Below, in pieces: positions 26,624 to 35,156 of a DNA stretch of 64,000 nucleotides; the stretch's first letter is position 1; each line of letters starts with the position of its first letter. The stretch comes from JACCTU01 sp963700495 (GTDB lineage: Bacteria; Actinomycetota; Thermoleophilia; Gaiellales; Gaiellaceae). Location: the NCBI GenBank assembly GCA_963700495.1, contig CAVOXT010000001.1, positions 558,001 through 622,000 of the forward strand. Direction: 5' to 3'. Made by a program: the position numbers and the translations under genes. The notes beneath the pieces are model-generated. The model saw nothing but the letters and a program-made list of their open reading frames with translations. It ran no database searches and was not told the DNA's origin.

Positions 26624-26645
26624 GTCAGTCGCGTAGCCGCGGAGA

Positions 26646-27272
26646 CTAGCCCTGGTGGCCGAAGTGCGAGACCCAGATGCGGCTGCTCGCGACGCCGCGG
26701 AAGCTCGGCGCGTAGACGAGCGCGATCCCCTGATCCGTCCACTCGGGCTTGAACAGGTTCTCGCGGTGCTTCGGCGAGTCGAGCCAGCCCAGAAGCGCGC
26801 CGCGCGGGCTGCCGGCGGTGGCGCCGCCCCAGGCGAGGTTCTCCCCGAAGCTCGTCGTCAAGCCTCGACGGAAGTAGCCGACGTCGGAGAAGTGCTGACG
26901 GACGTCGACGCCGCATGCGTCGTGAGCGAACTGCTCGCAGCGGAGGATGTCGTCGGCCTTCAGCTTGGCCGAGTTCATCAGAAGGGGCGAGACGTTGAGC
27001 GGTCCGACCCCCTTGATCCCGCGCGCGTAGTTGAGCAGGCAGAGCTCGACCTGCTCCTCGATTGCGATGCTCGCGCCGAGATTGTCCTTGCCGGGGCAGT
27101 ACGAGTCGGGAGCGACGTAGCGATCCCAGAGCCCCGAGGACTGGAACGCCGAGTCTCCGCTCGCGGCCGTCGCGTCGGCCGCGACCAGCCTCGCGCCGAG
27201 GTACGCCCCGACCAGGAGGAACACGGCGACGGAGGCGATGGCCGCCCACAGGAAACCGGAGGAGCGGTCCAT
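26646..27272 (-). CDS. Membrane-anchored CAP/SCP-domain protein
   Basis: 208 residues. One N-terminal transmembrane anchor (FLWAAIASVAVFLLVGAYLGA) is followed by an external CAP domain: LLNYARGIKGVGPLNVS, KADDILRCEQFAHDACG, FGENLAWGG, LLGWLDSPKHRENLF and ALVYAPSF. The His and Glu positions of the CAP cleft (FAHDACG, FGENLAWG, HRENLF) are present. Bacterial CAP proteins are often envelope or peptidoglycan associated; the substrate is unknown. Single gene. Confidence 0.82.
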   Translation of the reverse strand: MDRSSGFLWAAIASVAVFLLVGAYLGARLVAADATAASGDSAFQSSGLWDRYVAPDSYCPGKDNLGASIAIEEQVELCLLNYARGIKGVGPLNVSPLLMNSAKLKADDILRCEQFAHDACGVDVRQHFSDVGYFRRGLTTSFGENLAWGGATAGSPRGALLGWLDSPKHRENLFKPEWTDQGIALVYAPSFRGVASSRIWVSHFGHQG

Positions 27273-27376
27273 GCCATCGATATCGGCGTTCCGGCCTGTG
27301 GACTTGAAGTCACGAACTCGGCGCGAACGTCACAGGCACGCGACGGTTTCGACGCTACGCTGAAGAGCGGGGGGTA

Positions 27377-27392
27377 GGGCGCGAAAGCGCCC
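27377..27392 (-). terminator. GNRA-capped hairpin after the GYD gene
   Basis: GGGCGC/GCGCCC with a GAAA loop at 27377-27392 lies just downstream of the reverse-strand GYD gene. There is no T-run, so termination is uncertain. Confidence 0.35.
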
Positions 27393-27420
27393 CGGGGGGA
27401 AGGAACGGTGCGGGCCTGCC

Positions 27421-27711
27421 TCAGAGGCGCCGGATGATCGCCTCGGCCTCCTCGCGGGTGAAGCCGCGGAGCGTCTCCGTGTGCTCGGCGCCGTGGCGCT
27501 GGAGCCTCATCAGGATCTCGGCCGCCTTGTCGTCGTCCGGAGCCTCGAAGATCTCGACCACGTCGTAGCGGCCGAGCGTCACGTAGACGCCGATCAGCCG
27601 CCCGCCCGCCTCTTCGACGATCCGCTCGCCCTCCTCGACCCGCTCCCGCCACGCCGGAAGCCCTGCCATTCCCTGCGAGGTCCAGCGCATCAGCGAGATG
27701 TAGTGGGGCAC
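27421..27711 (-). CDS. GYD-domain protein
   Basis: 96 residues from GTG 27711. PHYISLMRWTSQGMAGLPAW, then AGGRLIGVYVTLGRYDVVEI and APDDDKAAEILMRLQ: the family's core, including the GRYD motif (for GYD). The fold is an alpha-beta sandwich likely to form dimers; no activity is established. Its start codon is only 12 bases from that of the divergent pseudouridine synthase gene. Confidence 0.83.
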   Translation of the reverse strand: MPHYISLMRWTSQGMAGLPAWRERVEEGERIVEEAGGRLIGVYVTLGRYDVVEIFEAPDDDKAAEILMRLQRHGAEHTETLRGFTREEAEAIIRRL

Positions 27712-27723
27712 CTGGGCCGAATA

Positions 27724-28431
27724 ATGCCGTCCGTGCGCCTGAATGCCTACCTCGCCCGGGCCGGCATCGCGTCCCGCCGCAGCGCCGACGAGCTGATCAA
27801 GGCCGGTCGCGTCACCGTCAACGGCGAGCCCGGGCAGCTGAACACGTTCGTCGGCGAGGGAGACAGCGTCCAGCTGGACGGCGCGCTGCTCGCGCCTCAG
27901 CGACTCGCGTACGTGCTCCTGCACAAGCCGGCCGGCGTGGTCACGACGGCGCGCGACCCGAGGGGCCGTCCGACCGTCGTCGACCTCGTGCGGCACGAGG
28001 CCCGGGTCGTGCCCGTCGGCCGCCTCGACGCCGACACGACCGGCGCCCTCGTGCTCACGAACGACGGCCCGCTCGCCCACCGCCTCGCCCACCCGCGCTA
28101 CGGCGTCGAGAAGGTCTACGACGTCGAGGTCGAAGGCAAGCCCTCCGAGGCGCAGCTTCGGCGGCTGCGGGAGGGAGTCGAGCTCGACGACGGTCGCACT
28201 GCACCGGCACGCGCCGAGCGGCGCGGCCCGAACCGGCTGGAGCTCGTCCTGCACGAAGGTCGCAAGCACCAGGTGAAGCGCATGTGCGAGGCGGTCGGCC
28301 TGCCGGTCGTCCGCCTCCACCGGCCTCGCTACGCCGGGCTCGACCTCGGCGACCTCCCGCCCGGCCGGTGGCGCGAGCTGAGCGACGGCGAGGTCGAGCG
28401 GCTGCGGGCTGCTACTCGAACCACGCGATGA
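27724..28431 (+). CDS. rluB: rRNA large/small-subunit pseudouridine synthase (RsuA/RluB family)
   Basis: 235 residues. An N-terminal S4 domain (VRLNAYLARAGIASRRSADEL, AGRVTVNG) is followed by the catalytic core VVPVGRLDADTTGALVLTNDG with the nucleophilic Asp. Then come HPRYGVEKVYDVEVEG and LVLHEGRKHQVKRMCEAVG. The domain layout fits RluB (23S U2605) or RsuA; gene order between scpB and cytidylate kinase genes in many bacteria favours RluB. The end overlaps the convergent exchanger gene by 20 bases. Confidence 0.9.
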   Translation: MPSVRLNAYLARAGIASRRSADELIKAGRVTVNGEPGQLNTFVGEGDSVQLDGALLAPQRLAYVLLHKPAGVVTTARDPRGRPTVVDLVRHEARVVPVGRLDADTTGALVLTNDGPLAHRLAHPRYGVEKVYDVEVEGKPSEAQLRRLREGVELDDGRTAPARAERRGPNRLELVLHEGRKHQVKRMCEAVGLPVVRLHRPRYAGLDLGDLPPGRWRELSDGEVERLRAATRTTR

Positions 28432-29455
28432 CCGCGACGATCAGGTAGAGCGCGACGAGCGCCCAGCCCTCGAACGCGAGCGCCTCACCGTCTCCGGTGA
28501 TCTGCCAGATCGCGAGCGCCATCAGCACGAGCGCCGCGATCGCAACCGGACCCAGCACGAACGTCAGTCGGTGCTCGAAGAAGAGCGAGATCAGCACGAG
28601 CAAGGGGAAGAGGAACACGGCGATCTGCGCGACGGAGTTCTTGATCACCGAGATCGCAAGGTCGCTCTGGCCCTTGGCCGCGAGGGTGACGCCCACGACG
28701 TGCTCCACCGCATTCCCCGCGATGCCGACGATCACGATGCCGGTGAACGTGCGGGAGATCCCGAGCGTCTCGATCGCGCCGTTGAGCGAGCCGACGAACC
28801 AGTCCGAGACGAACGCCGCCGCAAGGCCGCCGACCGCGAGCAGGCCGACGCCCCAGCCGAAGGAGTACGCCGGCTCGCCGGGCGTCACCTCCGGCTGGAC
28901 ATCTCCGCGTAGGTAGCCCCACAACCAGACCCCGTAGACGCTCAGGAGCAGCACCGCGCAGATCGCGGAGATCGTCACGTCGTGCTGGCTGGCGCGGTCG
29001 TCGACCTCGTGCGAGATCCCGACGAGCGCGATGATGAAACAGGCGAGGATCAGCAGCGTCGCCGTGTCGTTCGGCAGCCGCGCCTCGAAACGCATCACGC
29101 CGTCGCGTGCATGCAACGCGCCGGCGAGGATCGCGAGCCCGAGCACGAGGAAGGCGTTCGCGAACAGCGAGCCGAGAACTGCGGTCCTCGCGACGAGGAG
29201 CTCTCCGGCGGAGATCGCGAACATGACGATGAAGAGCTCGGGCAGGTTGCCGAGCGTCGACTGGAGGACGCCGGTCACGGCGGGGCCGAACCGCGCACCC
29301 ACCGACTCGGTGGCGACGCTGATGACCCACGCGAGCGCGGCCAGCGCGAGGCCTGAGACGGCGAAGATCGCGACCGGATCGGCGTCGGCGAAGTGAAGCG
29401 CTCCGGCCGCCGCAGTGAGGACGATTGTCCCGGCGAGCAGGAGCGCTCGCGTCAC
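28412..29455 (-). CDS. Calcium/cation:proton antiporter (CaxA family)
   Basis: 347 residues and about eleven transmembrane helices. The two inverted repeats carry the acidic transport motifs SVGARFGPAVTGVLQSTLGN followed by LPELFIVMFAI, and FTGIVIVGIAGNAVEHVVGV with AAKGQSDLAISVIKNS. GNxxE in both halves is the ion-binding motif of CaCA-type exchangers. It starts at GTG 29455, four bases inside the trpS stop, so it is co-transcribed with chorismate mutase and trpS. Calcium is the usual substrate. Confidence 0.9.
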   Translation of the reverse strand: MTRALLLAGTIVLTAAAGALHFADADPVAIFAVSGLALAALAWVISVATESVGARFGPAVTGVLQSTLGNLPELFIVMFAISAGELLVARTAVLGSLFANAFLVLGLAILAGALHARDGVMRFEARLPNDTATLLILACFIIALVGISHEVDDRASQHDVTISAICAVLLLSVYGVWLWGYLRGDVQPEVTPGEPAYSFGWGVGLLAVGGLAAAFVSDWFVGSLNGAIETLGISRTFTGIVIVGIAGNAVEHVVGVTLAAKGQSDLAISVIKNSVAQIAVFLFPLLVLISLFFEHRLTFVLGPVAIAALVLMALAIWQITGDGEALAFEGWALVALYLIVAVIAWFE

Positions 29456-30468
29456 AAGCGCGGGACGAACCCCATCCGGTCGTACATCGCAGCGAGCGTC
29501 GGCCCGGCCTCGGCAGCAGCCTTCTCCGCGCCGACCCGGAGCAGCCGCTCGAGCTCGCCCGGGTCCGCCCGCAGCTCCCCGTAGCGCTGCTGGACCGGCG
29601 AGAACAGCTCGACGACCGCTTCGGCGACGTCGGCCTTGAACTGCCCGTACCCCTGGCCGTCGTAGCGCGTCTCGATCGACTCCGGCTCCTCCCCGGTGGC
29701 GATGGACATGATCTCGATCAGGTTCGTGACCCCCGCCTTCTCGGGCGCACGCCGCACGTCGCGACCGGAGTCGGTGACCGCCGTCTTGAACTTCTTGCGG
29801 ATCGTGTCGGGGGGGTCGAGCACCAGGACCGTTCCCTGCTCCGTCCCGCCTGTCGTCGACATCTTCCGGTCCGGCTCTTGCAGGTCCATGATCCGCCCGC
29901 CGACCTCGGGGAAGATGCCCTCCGGCACCGTGAACGTCTCGCCGTAGCGCTGGTTGAAGCGCTCGGCGACGTTTCGCATCAGCTCGATGTGCTGGCGCTG
30001 GTCGTCCCCGACCGGAACCTCGGTCGTCTGGTAGAGCAGGACGTCGGCCGCCATCAGGATCGGGTAGGCGAACAGTCCGACGGAGACGAACTCCTGCCGG
30101 TCGGACTTGTCCTTGAACTGCGTCATCCGCCGGAGCTCGCCGAAGCTCGCCGCCGAGCCCAGCAGCCAAGCCGCCTCCGGGTGGGCCGCGACGTGGCTCT
30201 GCACGAAGACGGTCGAGCGCTCGGGGTCGAGCCCGGAAGCGAACAGGATCGCCGCGAGCGCGAGCGTCGACTCGCGGAGATCGGCCGGGTCGTACTCGAC
30301 CGTGGTCGAGTGAAGGTCGACGATGCAGAAGAACGCCGCGCCTCCGGCCTCGGCTGCGCGATTCTGCGTCGCCACGTACTGGCGGAAGCCGCCGCTGTAG
30401 TTGCCCAGGTGCTTCCTGCCGGTCGGCTGGATCCCGGAGAAGACCCGCGGTGTCGTCGTCTGGGTCAC
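29452..30468 (-). CDS. trpS: Tryptophanyl-tRNA synthetase
   Basis: 338 residues. The HIGH-like motif is QPTGRKHLGNYSGGF and the KMSKS loop is DRKMSTTGG. Other class Ic motifs are FCIVDLHSTT and PILMAADVLLYQTTEVPVGDDQ. It starts at GTG 30468 with an excellent GGAGGAGG site, which overlaps the end of the chorismate mutase gene. It attaches Trp to tRNA in the cytosol. Confidence 0.96.
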   Translation of the reverse strand: MTQTTTPRVFSGIQPTGRKHLGNYSGGFRQYVATQNRAAEAGGAAFFCIVDLHSTTVEYDPADLRESTLALAAILFASGLDPERSTVFVQSHVAAHPEAAWLLGSAASFGELRRMTQFKDKSDRQEFVSVGLFAYPILMAADVLLYQTTEVPVGDDQRQHIELMRNVAERFNQRYGETFTVPEGIFPEVGGRIMDLQEPDRKMSTTGGTEQGTVLVLDPPDTIRKKFKTAVTDSGRDVRRAPEKAGVTNLIEIMSIATGEEPESIETRYDGQGYGQFKADVAEAVVELFSPVQQRYGELRADPGELERLLRVGAEKAAAEAGPTLAAMYDRMGFVPRL

Positions 30469-30746
30469 GGAGCCTCCTCCAACCGAAGGACCTCTCGCTT
30501 CGTGAGATCGAGAATCGCGAGGAAGAGCTGCCGCGCGCTCTCGTCGGAAAGCGGGCCCGGGTTCGCGTCGGCGAGCGCCCGTAGCATCGCTGCCTCCCGA
30601 TCCGGGTCGACAAACTCGATCCCGTGCTCGTCCTTGTATCGCTTCAGCCGCACGACCAGCTCGATCCGCTCGTTGACGGCAAGAAGGATCGCCAGGTCGC
30701 GGTCGGAGATTTGCCCGCGGAGCTCGTCGACGACGGAATCTGCCAT
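30465..30746 (-). CDS. Chorismate mutase, AroQ type
   Basis: 93 residues, the size of a stand-alone AroQ domain: LRGQISDRDLAILLAVNERIEL, VVRLKRYKDEHGIEFVDPDRE, and LSDESARQLFLAILDLTKREV. The three-helix pattern with Arg, Lys, Asp/Glu positions is conserved. It converts chorismate to prephenate. It lies back to back with a type II DAHP synthase gene (37 bases between start codons). In mycobacteria such a pair forms a complex in which the synthase activates the mutase. Confidence 0.88.
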   Translation of the reverse strand: MADSVVDELRGQISDRDLAILLAVNERIELVVRLKRYKDEHGIEFVDPDREAAMLRALADANPGPLSDESARQLFLAILDLTKREVLRLEEAP

Positions 30747-30771
30747 GGGAACTGCTTAGCACACCCCTCAC

Positions 30772-30777
30772 TACACT
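30772..30777 (+). promoter_or_regulatory. -10 box of a leaderless promoter
   Basis: TACACT lies six bases before the ATG at 30784. Confidence 0.5.
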
Positions 30778-30783
30778 GCGTCA

Positions 30784-32151
30784 ATGTCGACCGCGACCCG
30801 AGTCGATTGGACGCCCTCTTCCTGGCGGGAGTTCCCGGTGCTGCACCAGCCGCAGTGGCCCGACGGGGCGGCTGCAGAGCGGGTGCGTTCGCGGATCGCG
30901 GGGATGCCCCCGCTCGTCTTCGCCGGTGAGGCGCGGGCCCTGACCGAGTCGCTCGCCGAGGTTGCGGCGGGCCGTGCGTTCCTGCTCCAGGCGGGCGACT
31001 GCGCCGAGTCGTTCGGCGACTTCTCGGCGATCGCGATCCGCAACCGGCTGAAGATCCTGCTGCAGATGTCGGCCGTGCTCACGTTCGGCGCGACGCTGCC
31101 GGTGGTGAAGGTCGGGCGGATGGCGGGTCAGTTCGCCAAGGCGCGCACCGCGCCGACGGAGACGGTGAACGGCGTCGAGATGATGTCGTTCGCGGGCCAC
31201 ATGGTCCACGACGACGCGCCGACGCCCGAGGCGCGGATCCCGGACGCCGAGCGGATGCTCAACGCCTACCACCAGTCGGCCGCGACGCTCAACCTGCTGC
31301 GCGCGTTCACGAAGGGCGGCTTCGCGGATCTCACGCAGGTGCACATGTGGAACCAGGAGTTCGTTCGCAGCTCGCCGCCGGGGCAGCGCTACGAGGTGAT
31401 CGCGAGCGAGATCGAGCGCGCGCTGCGCTTCATGGCCGCGTGTGGCATCGACCTTCACAACGAGCACCTGCACCAGGTCGATCTCTGGACGAGCCACGAG
31501 GGGCTCCTCCTCGACTACGAGGAGTCGCTGACGCGACGGGACTCGCTGACGGGCGACTGGTACGACTGCTCGGCGCACATGCTCTGGATCGGCGAGCGCA
31601 CGCGTCAGATCGACGGCGCGCACGTCGCGTTCTTCGCGGGCGTCCACAACCCGCTCGGCTGCAAGATCGGGCCGTCTGCGTCGCCCGACGACGTCCTCGC
31701 ACTCTGCGAGCGGCTGAATCCGCAGCGTGTCCCGGGGCGGCTGACCCTGATCACCCGCATGGGCGCGGACAAGGTGCGGCAGCTCGTGCCGCCGATCATC
31801 CGCGCGGTTCGCGACAGCGGGCATCCCGTCGTCTGGGTGTGCGACCCGATGCACGCGAACGTGATCCTCACCGCCTCGGGCCGGAAGACGCGCCGCTTCG
31901 ACGACATCCTCGCCGAGATCGAGGGGTTCTTCGAGGCGCACCGGCAGGAGGGAACGTGGCCGGGCGGCGTCCATCTCGAGTTCACCGGCGAGGACGTGAC
32001 CGAGTGCGTGGGCGGGTCGGAGTACGTCTCCGAGGAGCAGCTCGACATGCGCTACGAGACGCTGTGCGACCCGCGGCTGAACGCGCGCCAGTCGCTCGAT
32101 CTCGCATTCCGCGTCGCCGAGCTGATGCGGCGACTCGAGCTGACCGCTTAG
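30784..32151 (+). CDS. aroG: Type II 3-deoxy-7-phosphoheptulonate (DAHP) synthase
   Basis: 455 residues. It condenses phosphoenolpyruvate and erythrose 4-phosphate, the first shikimate step. Class II signatures are LLQAGDCAESFGDF, PVVKVGRMAGQFAKAR, HMWNQEFVRSSP, AHVAFFAGVHNPLGCKIGPS and VWVCDPMHANV. Metal ligands (Cys in GDCAE, the His of DPMHAN, and Glu and Asp further on) are in place. The gene has its own -10 box and is divergent from chorismate mutase. tyrA follows after ten bases. Confidence 0.95.
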   Translation: MSTATRVDWTPSSWREFPVLHQPQWPDGAAAERVRSRIAGMPPLVFAGEARALTESLAEVAAGRAFLLQAGDCAESFGDFSAIAIRNRLKILLQMSAVLTFGATLPVVKVGRMAGQFAKARTAPTETVNGVEMMSFAGHMVHDDAPTPEARIPDAERMLNAYHQSAATLNLLRAFTKGGFADLTQVHMWNQEFVRSSPPGQRYEVIASEIERALRFMAACGIDLHNEHLHQVDLWTSHEGLLLDYEESLTRRDSLTGDWYDCSAHMLWIGERTRQIDGAHVAFFAGVHNPLGCKIGPSASPDDVLALCERLNPQRVPGRLTLITRMGADKVRQLVPPIIRAVRDSGHPVVWVCDPMHANVILTASGRKTRRFDDILAEIEGFFEAHRQEGTWPGGVHLEFTGEDVTECVGGSEYVSEEQLDMRYETLCDPRLNARQSLDLAFRVAELMRRLELTA

Positions 32152-32154
32152 CCT
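32149..32154 (+). promoter_or_regulatory. Possible internal -10 box before tyrA
   Basis: TAGCCT overlaps the aroG stop codon and lies seven bases before the tyrA ATG at 32162. It may give tyrA a leaderless transcript of its own. Confidence 0.35.
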
Positions 32155-32161
32155 GAGCCGC

Positions 32162-33247
32162 ATGGAACGGCTTGCGATCGTCGGCACCGGGCTGATCGGT
32201 GCATCCGTGGCCCTGGCCGCCCGGCGTGCGGGGGTCGAGAGCGTGCGCGGTTTCGACGCCGACGAGGAGGCGCTCCGCGTCGCCGCCGACCGCGGCGCGG
32301 TCGAGCCGGCGAGCTCGCTCGCAGACGCCGTCGCCGAGGCCGAGCTCACCGTCGTCGCGACGCCGGTCGCGCGGCTGCCCGGTTCCGTCGCGGAGGTGCT
32401 CGCCGCAACGAGGGGCACCGTCACCGACGTCGGCTCGACCAAGGGCGCCGTCGTCAGGGCCGTGCGCTCGGACGCGCGCTTCATCGGCGGCCATCCCGTG
32501 TGCGGCTCCGAGGCACGAGGGGCGGCGAATGCTCGGGCGGAGCTGTTCGAAGGCGCCACGTGGTTCCTGACCCCGGTCGCGGAGACCGACCCGGACCGCT
32601 ACCGGATCCTGCACTCGTTCATCGCCGGGCTCGGAGCGCTCCCCGTCGCGGTCGACCCCGAGGCGCACGACCGGCTCGTCGCGCTGACGAGCCATCTGCC
32701 GCACGCGCTCGCGAACCTGCTCGTGAACCAGACCGGTGCGACGCGGGTCGAGGGCCACGAGCCCCTCGCGGCGGCCGGCGGATCGCTTCGCGACATGACC
32801 CGCGTCGCAGGCGCGAACCCCCGGATCTGGGTCGACATCTTCCTCGACAACGCCGACGCGCTCCGCGACGCGCTCGTCGAGCATCGCCGGCGCATCGACC
32901 AGCTCGAGACGGCGCTCGCGGCCGGGGACGCGGGCTTTCTCGCGCGCTGGATCGCGGAGGCAGCCGGGAACCGCCGCCGCATGCTCGCCGAGGCGTACGA
33001 GGACCCGGGCGCGCTCCAGCGGCTCCGCGTCCACGTGCCCGACCGGCCCGGCGTGCTCGCCGGGATCACGCAGGCGCTCGGGGCGGAGCGGATCAACATC
33101 GAGGACTTCGAGCTCCACCACTTCTCGCCCGAGCGCGGCGGCGTGCTGACGCTGCTCGTCACGGGCGAGGAACCGGCGCTGCGGGCGGCCGAGCTGCTCG
33201 AGGCGCAGGGGTACGGCGTGGTCGTCTCGCCCGTGGTCGACGCGTGA
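32162..33247 (+). CDS. tyrA: Prephenate dehydrogenase with C-terminal ACT domain
   Basis: 361 residues. The NAD-binding motif is IVGTGLIGASVALAA. The catalytic region reads FIGGHPVCGSEARGA, ALTSHLPHALANLLV and AGGSLRDMTRVAGANP. The ACT domain near residue 285 (RVHVPDRPGVLAGITQALGA then INIEDFELHH) should bind tyrosine for feedback. It converts prephenate to 4-hydroxyphenylpyruvate. The stop overlaps aroA. Confidence 0.95.
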   Translation: MERLAIVGTGLIGASVALAARRAGVESVRGFDADEEALRVAADRGAVEPASSLADAVAEAELTVVATPVARLPGSVAEVLAATRGTVTDVGSTKGAVVRAVRSDARFIGGHPVCGSEARGAANARAELFEGATWFLTPVAETDPDRYRILHSFIAGLGALPVAVDPEAHDRLVALTSHLPHALANLLVNQTGATRVEGHEPLAAAGGSLRDMTRVAGANPRIWVDIFLDNADALRDALVEHRRRIDQLETALAAGDAGFLARWIAEAAGNRRRMLAEAYEDPGALQRLRVHVPDRPGVLAGITQALGAERINIEDFELHHFSPERGGVLTLLVTGEEPALRAAELLEAQGYGVVVSPVVDA

Positions 33248-34527
33248 GGATCGAGCCGGCGCGTGCGGTCGTCGGGCACGCGGTCGTGCCCGGCGACAAG
33301 TCGATCTCGCACCGGGCGGTCCTGCTCGGGGCGCTTGCGGACGGGGCGGTTCGCGTGAGCGGCTTCGGGCGCTCCGGGGACACCGAGTCGACGGTGCGTG
33401 CGATGCGATCGCTCGGGGTCGAGGTCGAGGAACCGGACGTCGACGAGCTCGTCGTCCACGGACGGGGGCTGCGCGGTCTTGCCGCTCCGGCGAGTCCGAT
33501 CGACTCAGGCAACGCGGGCACGCTGATGCGCCTGCTGGCGGGGATCCTCGCGGGGCAGGACGGCCGTTTCGAGCTGACGGGCGACGAGTCGCTCTCGCGC
33601 CGGCCGATGGAACGCGTCGCAGCCCCGCTGCGCAAGCTCGGTGCGCGCGTCGAGACGACGGACGGCCACGCGCCGCTCGTGATCGAGGGCGGAGCGCTGC
33701 GCGGGATCCGCTACGAGCTCCCGGTCGCGAGCGCGCAGGTGAAGTCGGCGATCCTGCTCGCCGGCCTGTACGCGAGCGGAAAGACCACGGTCGTCGAGCC
33801 TGCGCCGACGCGCGACCACACCGAGCTGCTGCTGCAGCACGCGGGCGTCGCCGTCGAGCGGAACGGCCGCGAGGTCAGCGTTACGGGCATCGAGCGGTTG
33901 GAGCTCGACGAGGTCGACGTCCCCGGCGACTTCTCCTCGGCGGCGCCGCTGATCGTCGCGGCCACGCTGCTGCCCGGCTCCGAGCTCTACCTGCACGACA
34001 TCGGCGTCAACCCGACGCGAACCGGACTGCTCGACGTGCTCGAACGGATGCGCGCGCGCGTGACGCTCTTCAACAAACACCGCGTCGGCGGCGAGCCGGT
34101 CGCCGACATCGAGGTGCGCTCGTCGGCGCTCGACGCGACGAACGTCGCACCCGACGAGGTGCCGCGCATGGTCGACGAGTTGCCGCTCGTCGCGCTTCTC
34201 GCCGGGCTCGCGCACGGCGAGACGGTGATCCGAGGTGTGCAGGAACTGCGCGTAAAGGAATCGGACCGTGTCGAAAGCGTGAAAGATCTGCTGAAGCCAC
34301 TTGGCATCCGCGTCTCGGCGGGCGAGGATGAGTTGAGGGTGGTGGGTGTCCCCACCCGCCCAAAGGGGGGAGGAGTGGCCCGGTCTGAGGGCGACCACCG
34401 GATCGCGATCCTCGGAGCTGTTGCCGGGTTAGTCTCGAGAGAGGGAGTGGAGATCGAGGGCGCCGACGCGGCGGCGATAAGCTTCCCCGGGTTCTTCGAG
34501 CTTCTCGACTCGGTGAGCAAACGGTGA
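33244..34527 (+). CDS. aroA: 3-Phosphoshikimate 1-carboxyvinyltransferase (EPSP synthase)
   Basis: 427 residues from GTG 33244. Signatures include VPGDKSISHRAVLLGAL, IDSGNAGTLMRLLAG, SLSRRPMERV, ELRVKESDRVES and FFELLDS. The Lys and Arg residues that bind the substrates are intact, and the GNAGT loop reads as in glyphosate-sensitive enzymes, with the usual alanine-free spacing; sensitivity was not tested. It catalyses the penultimate shikimate step. It overlaps tyrA and cmk by four bases each. Confidence 0.96.
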   Translation: MRIEPARAVVGHAVVPGDKSISHRAVLLGALADGAVRVSGFGRSGDTESTVRAMRSLGVEVEEPDVDELVVHGRGLRGLAAPASPIDSGNAGTLMRLLAGILAGQDGRFELTGDESLSRRPMERVAAPLRKLGARVETTDGHAPLVIEGGALRGIRYELPVASAQVKSAILLAGLYASGKTTVVEPAPTRDHTELLLQHAGVAVERNGREVSVTGIERLELDEVDVPGDFSSAAPLIVAATLLPGSELYLHDIGVNPTRTGLLDVLERMRARVTLFNKHRVGGEPVADIEVRSSALDATNVAPDEVPRMVDELPLVALLAGLAHGETVIRGVQELRVKESDRVESVKDLLKPLGIRVSAGEDELRVVGVPTRPKGGGVARSEGDHRIAILGAVAGLVSREGVEIEGADAAAISFPGFFELLDSVSKR

Positions 34528-35156
34528 TCGTCGCCATCGACGGCCCGGCGGGTGCGGGCAAGAGCACGGTGGCGAGGCGGCTCGCCGAGCGGCTCGGCTT
34601 TCGCTACCTGGACACGGGCGCCATGTACCGCGCGCTGACGTGGCTCGCGCTCGAGCGCGGCGCCAACCTCGACGACGCCGACGCACTCGCCGAGCTCGCG
34701 CGCACGCATCCGATCAGATTCGAGGACGACCAGCGTGTCCTGATCGACGACCGCGACGTGACGCTCGAGATCCGTGAGCCGCGGATCGACAGGATCGTCT
34801 CCTCGGTCGCGCGGCATCCGAAGGTTCGCGAGGTGATGCGCGCCCGCCAGCGGGAGCTCGGCGAGCAGGGCAACGTCGTGATCGAGGGCCGCGACATCGG
34901 CACCGTGGTCGCGCCGGGCGCCGACGTCAAGGTGTACCTGACGGCGAACGAGGCGGAGCGCGCGCGCCGGCGGATCGCGGAACGGCCCGGTCTCGCAGCC
35001 GATGCACTTGCGACCGATCTTCGGCTGCGCGACGAGAACGACGCGGCCCAGATGCGTCCCGCGGACGACGCCGAGCAGATCGACACGACGGTGCTGTCGA
35101 TCGACGACGTCCTCGCACGGATCGAGGAGCTCGTGCGGGCGAGGCAACCGGCGTGA
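34524..35156 (+). CDS. cmk: Cytidylate kinase
   Basis: 210 residues from GTG 34524. The P-loop is IDGPAGAGKSTVARRL, followed by YLDTGAMYRAL and VVIEGRDIGTVVAPGADVKVYL. It phosphorylates CMP and dCMP. The aroA-cmk order is common. The stop overlaps plsC by four bases. Confidence 0.96.
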   Translation: MIVAIDGPAGAGKSTVARRLAERLGFRYLDTGAMYRALTWLALERGANLDDADALAELARTHPIRFEDDQRVLIDDRDVTLEIREPRIDRIVSSVARHPKVREVMRARQRELGEQGNVVIEGRDIGTVVAPGADVKVYLTANEAERARRRIAERPGLAADALATDLRLRDENDAAQMRPADDAEQIDTTVLSIDDVLARIEELVRARQPA

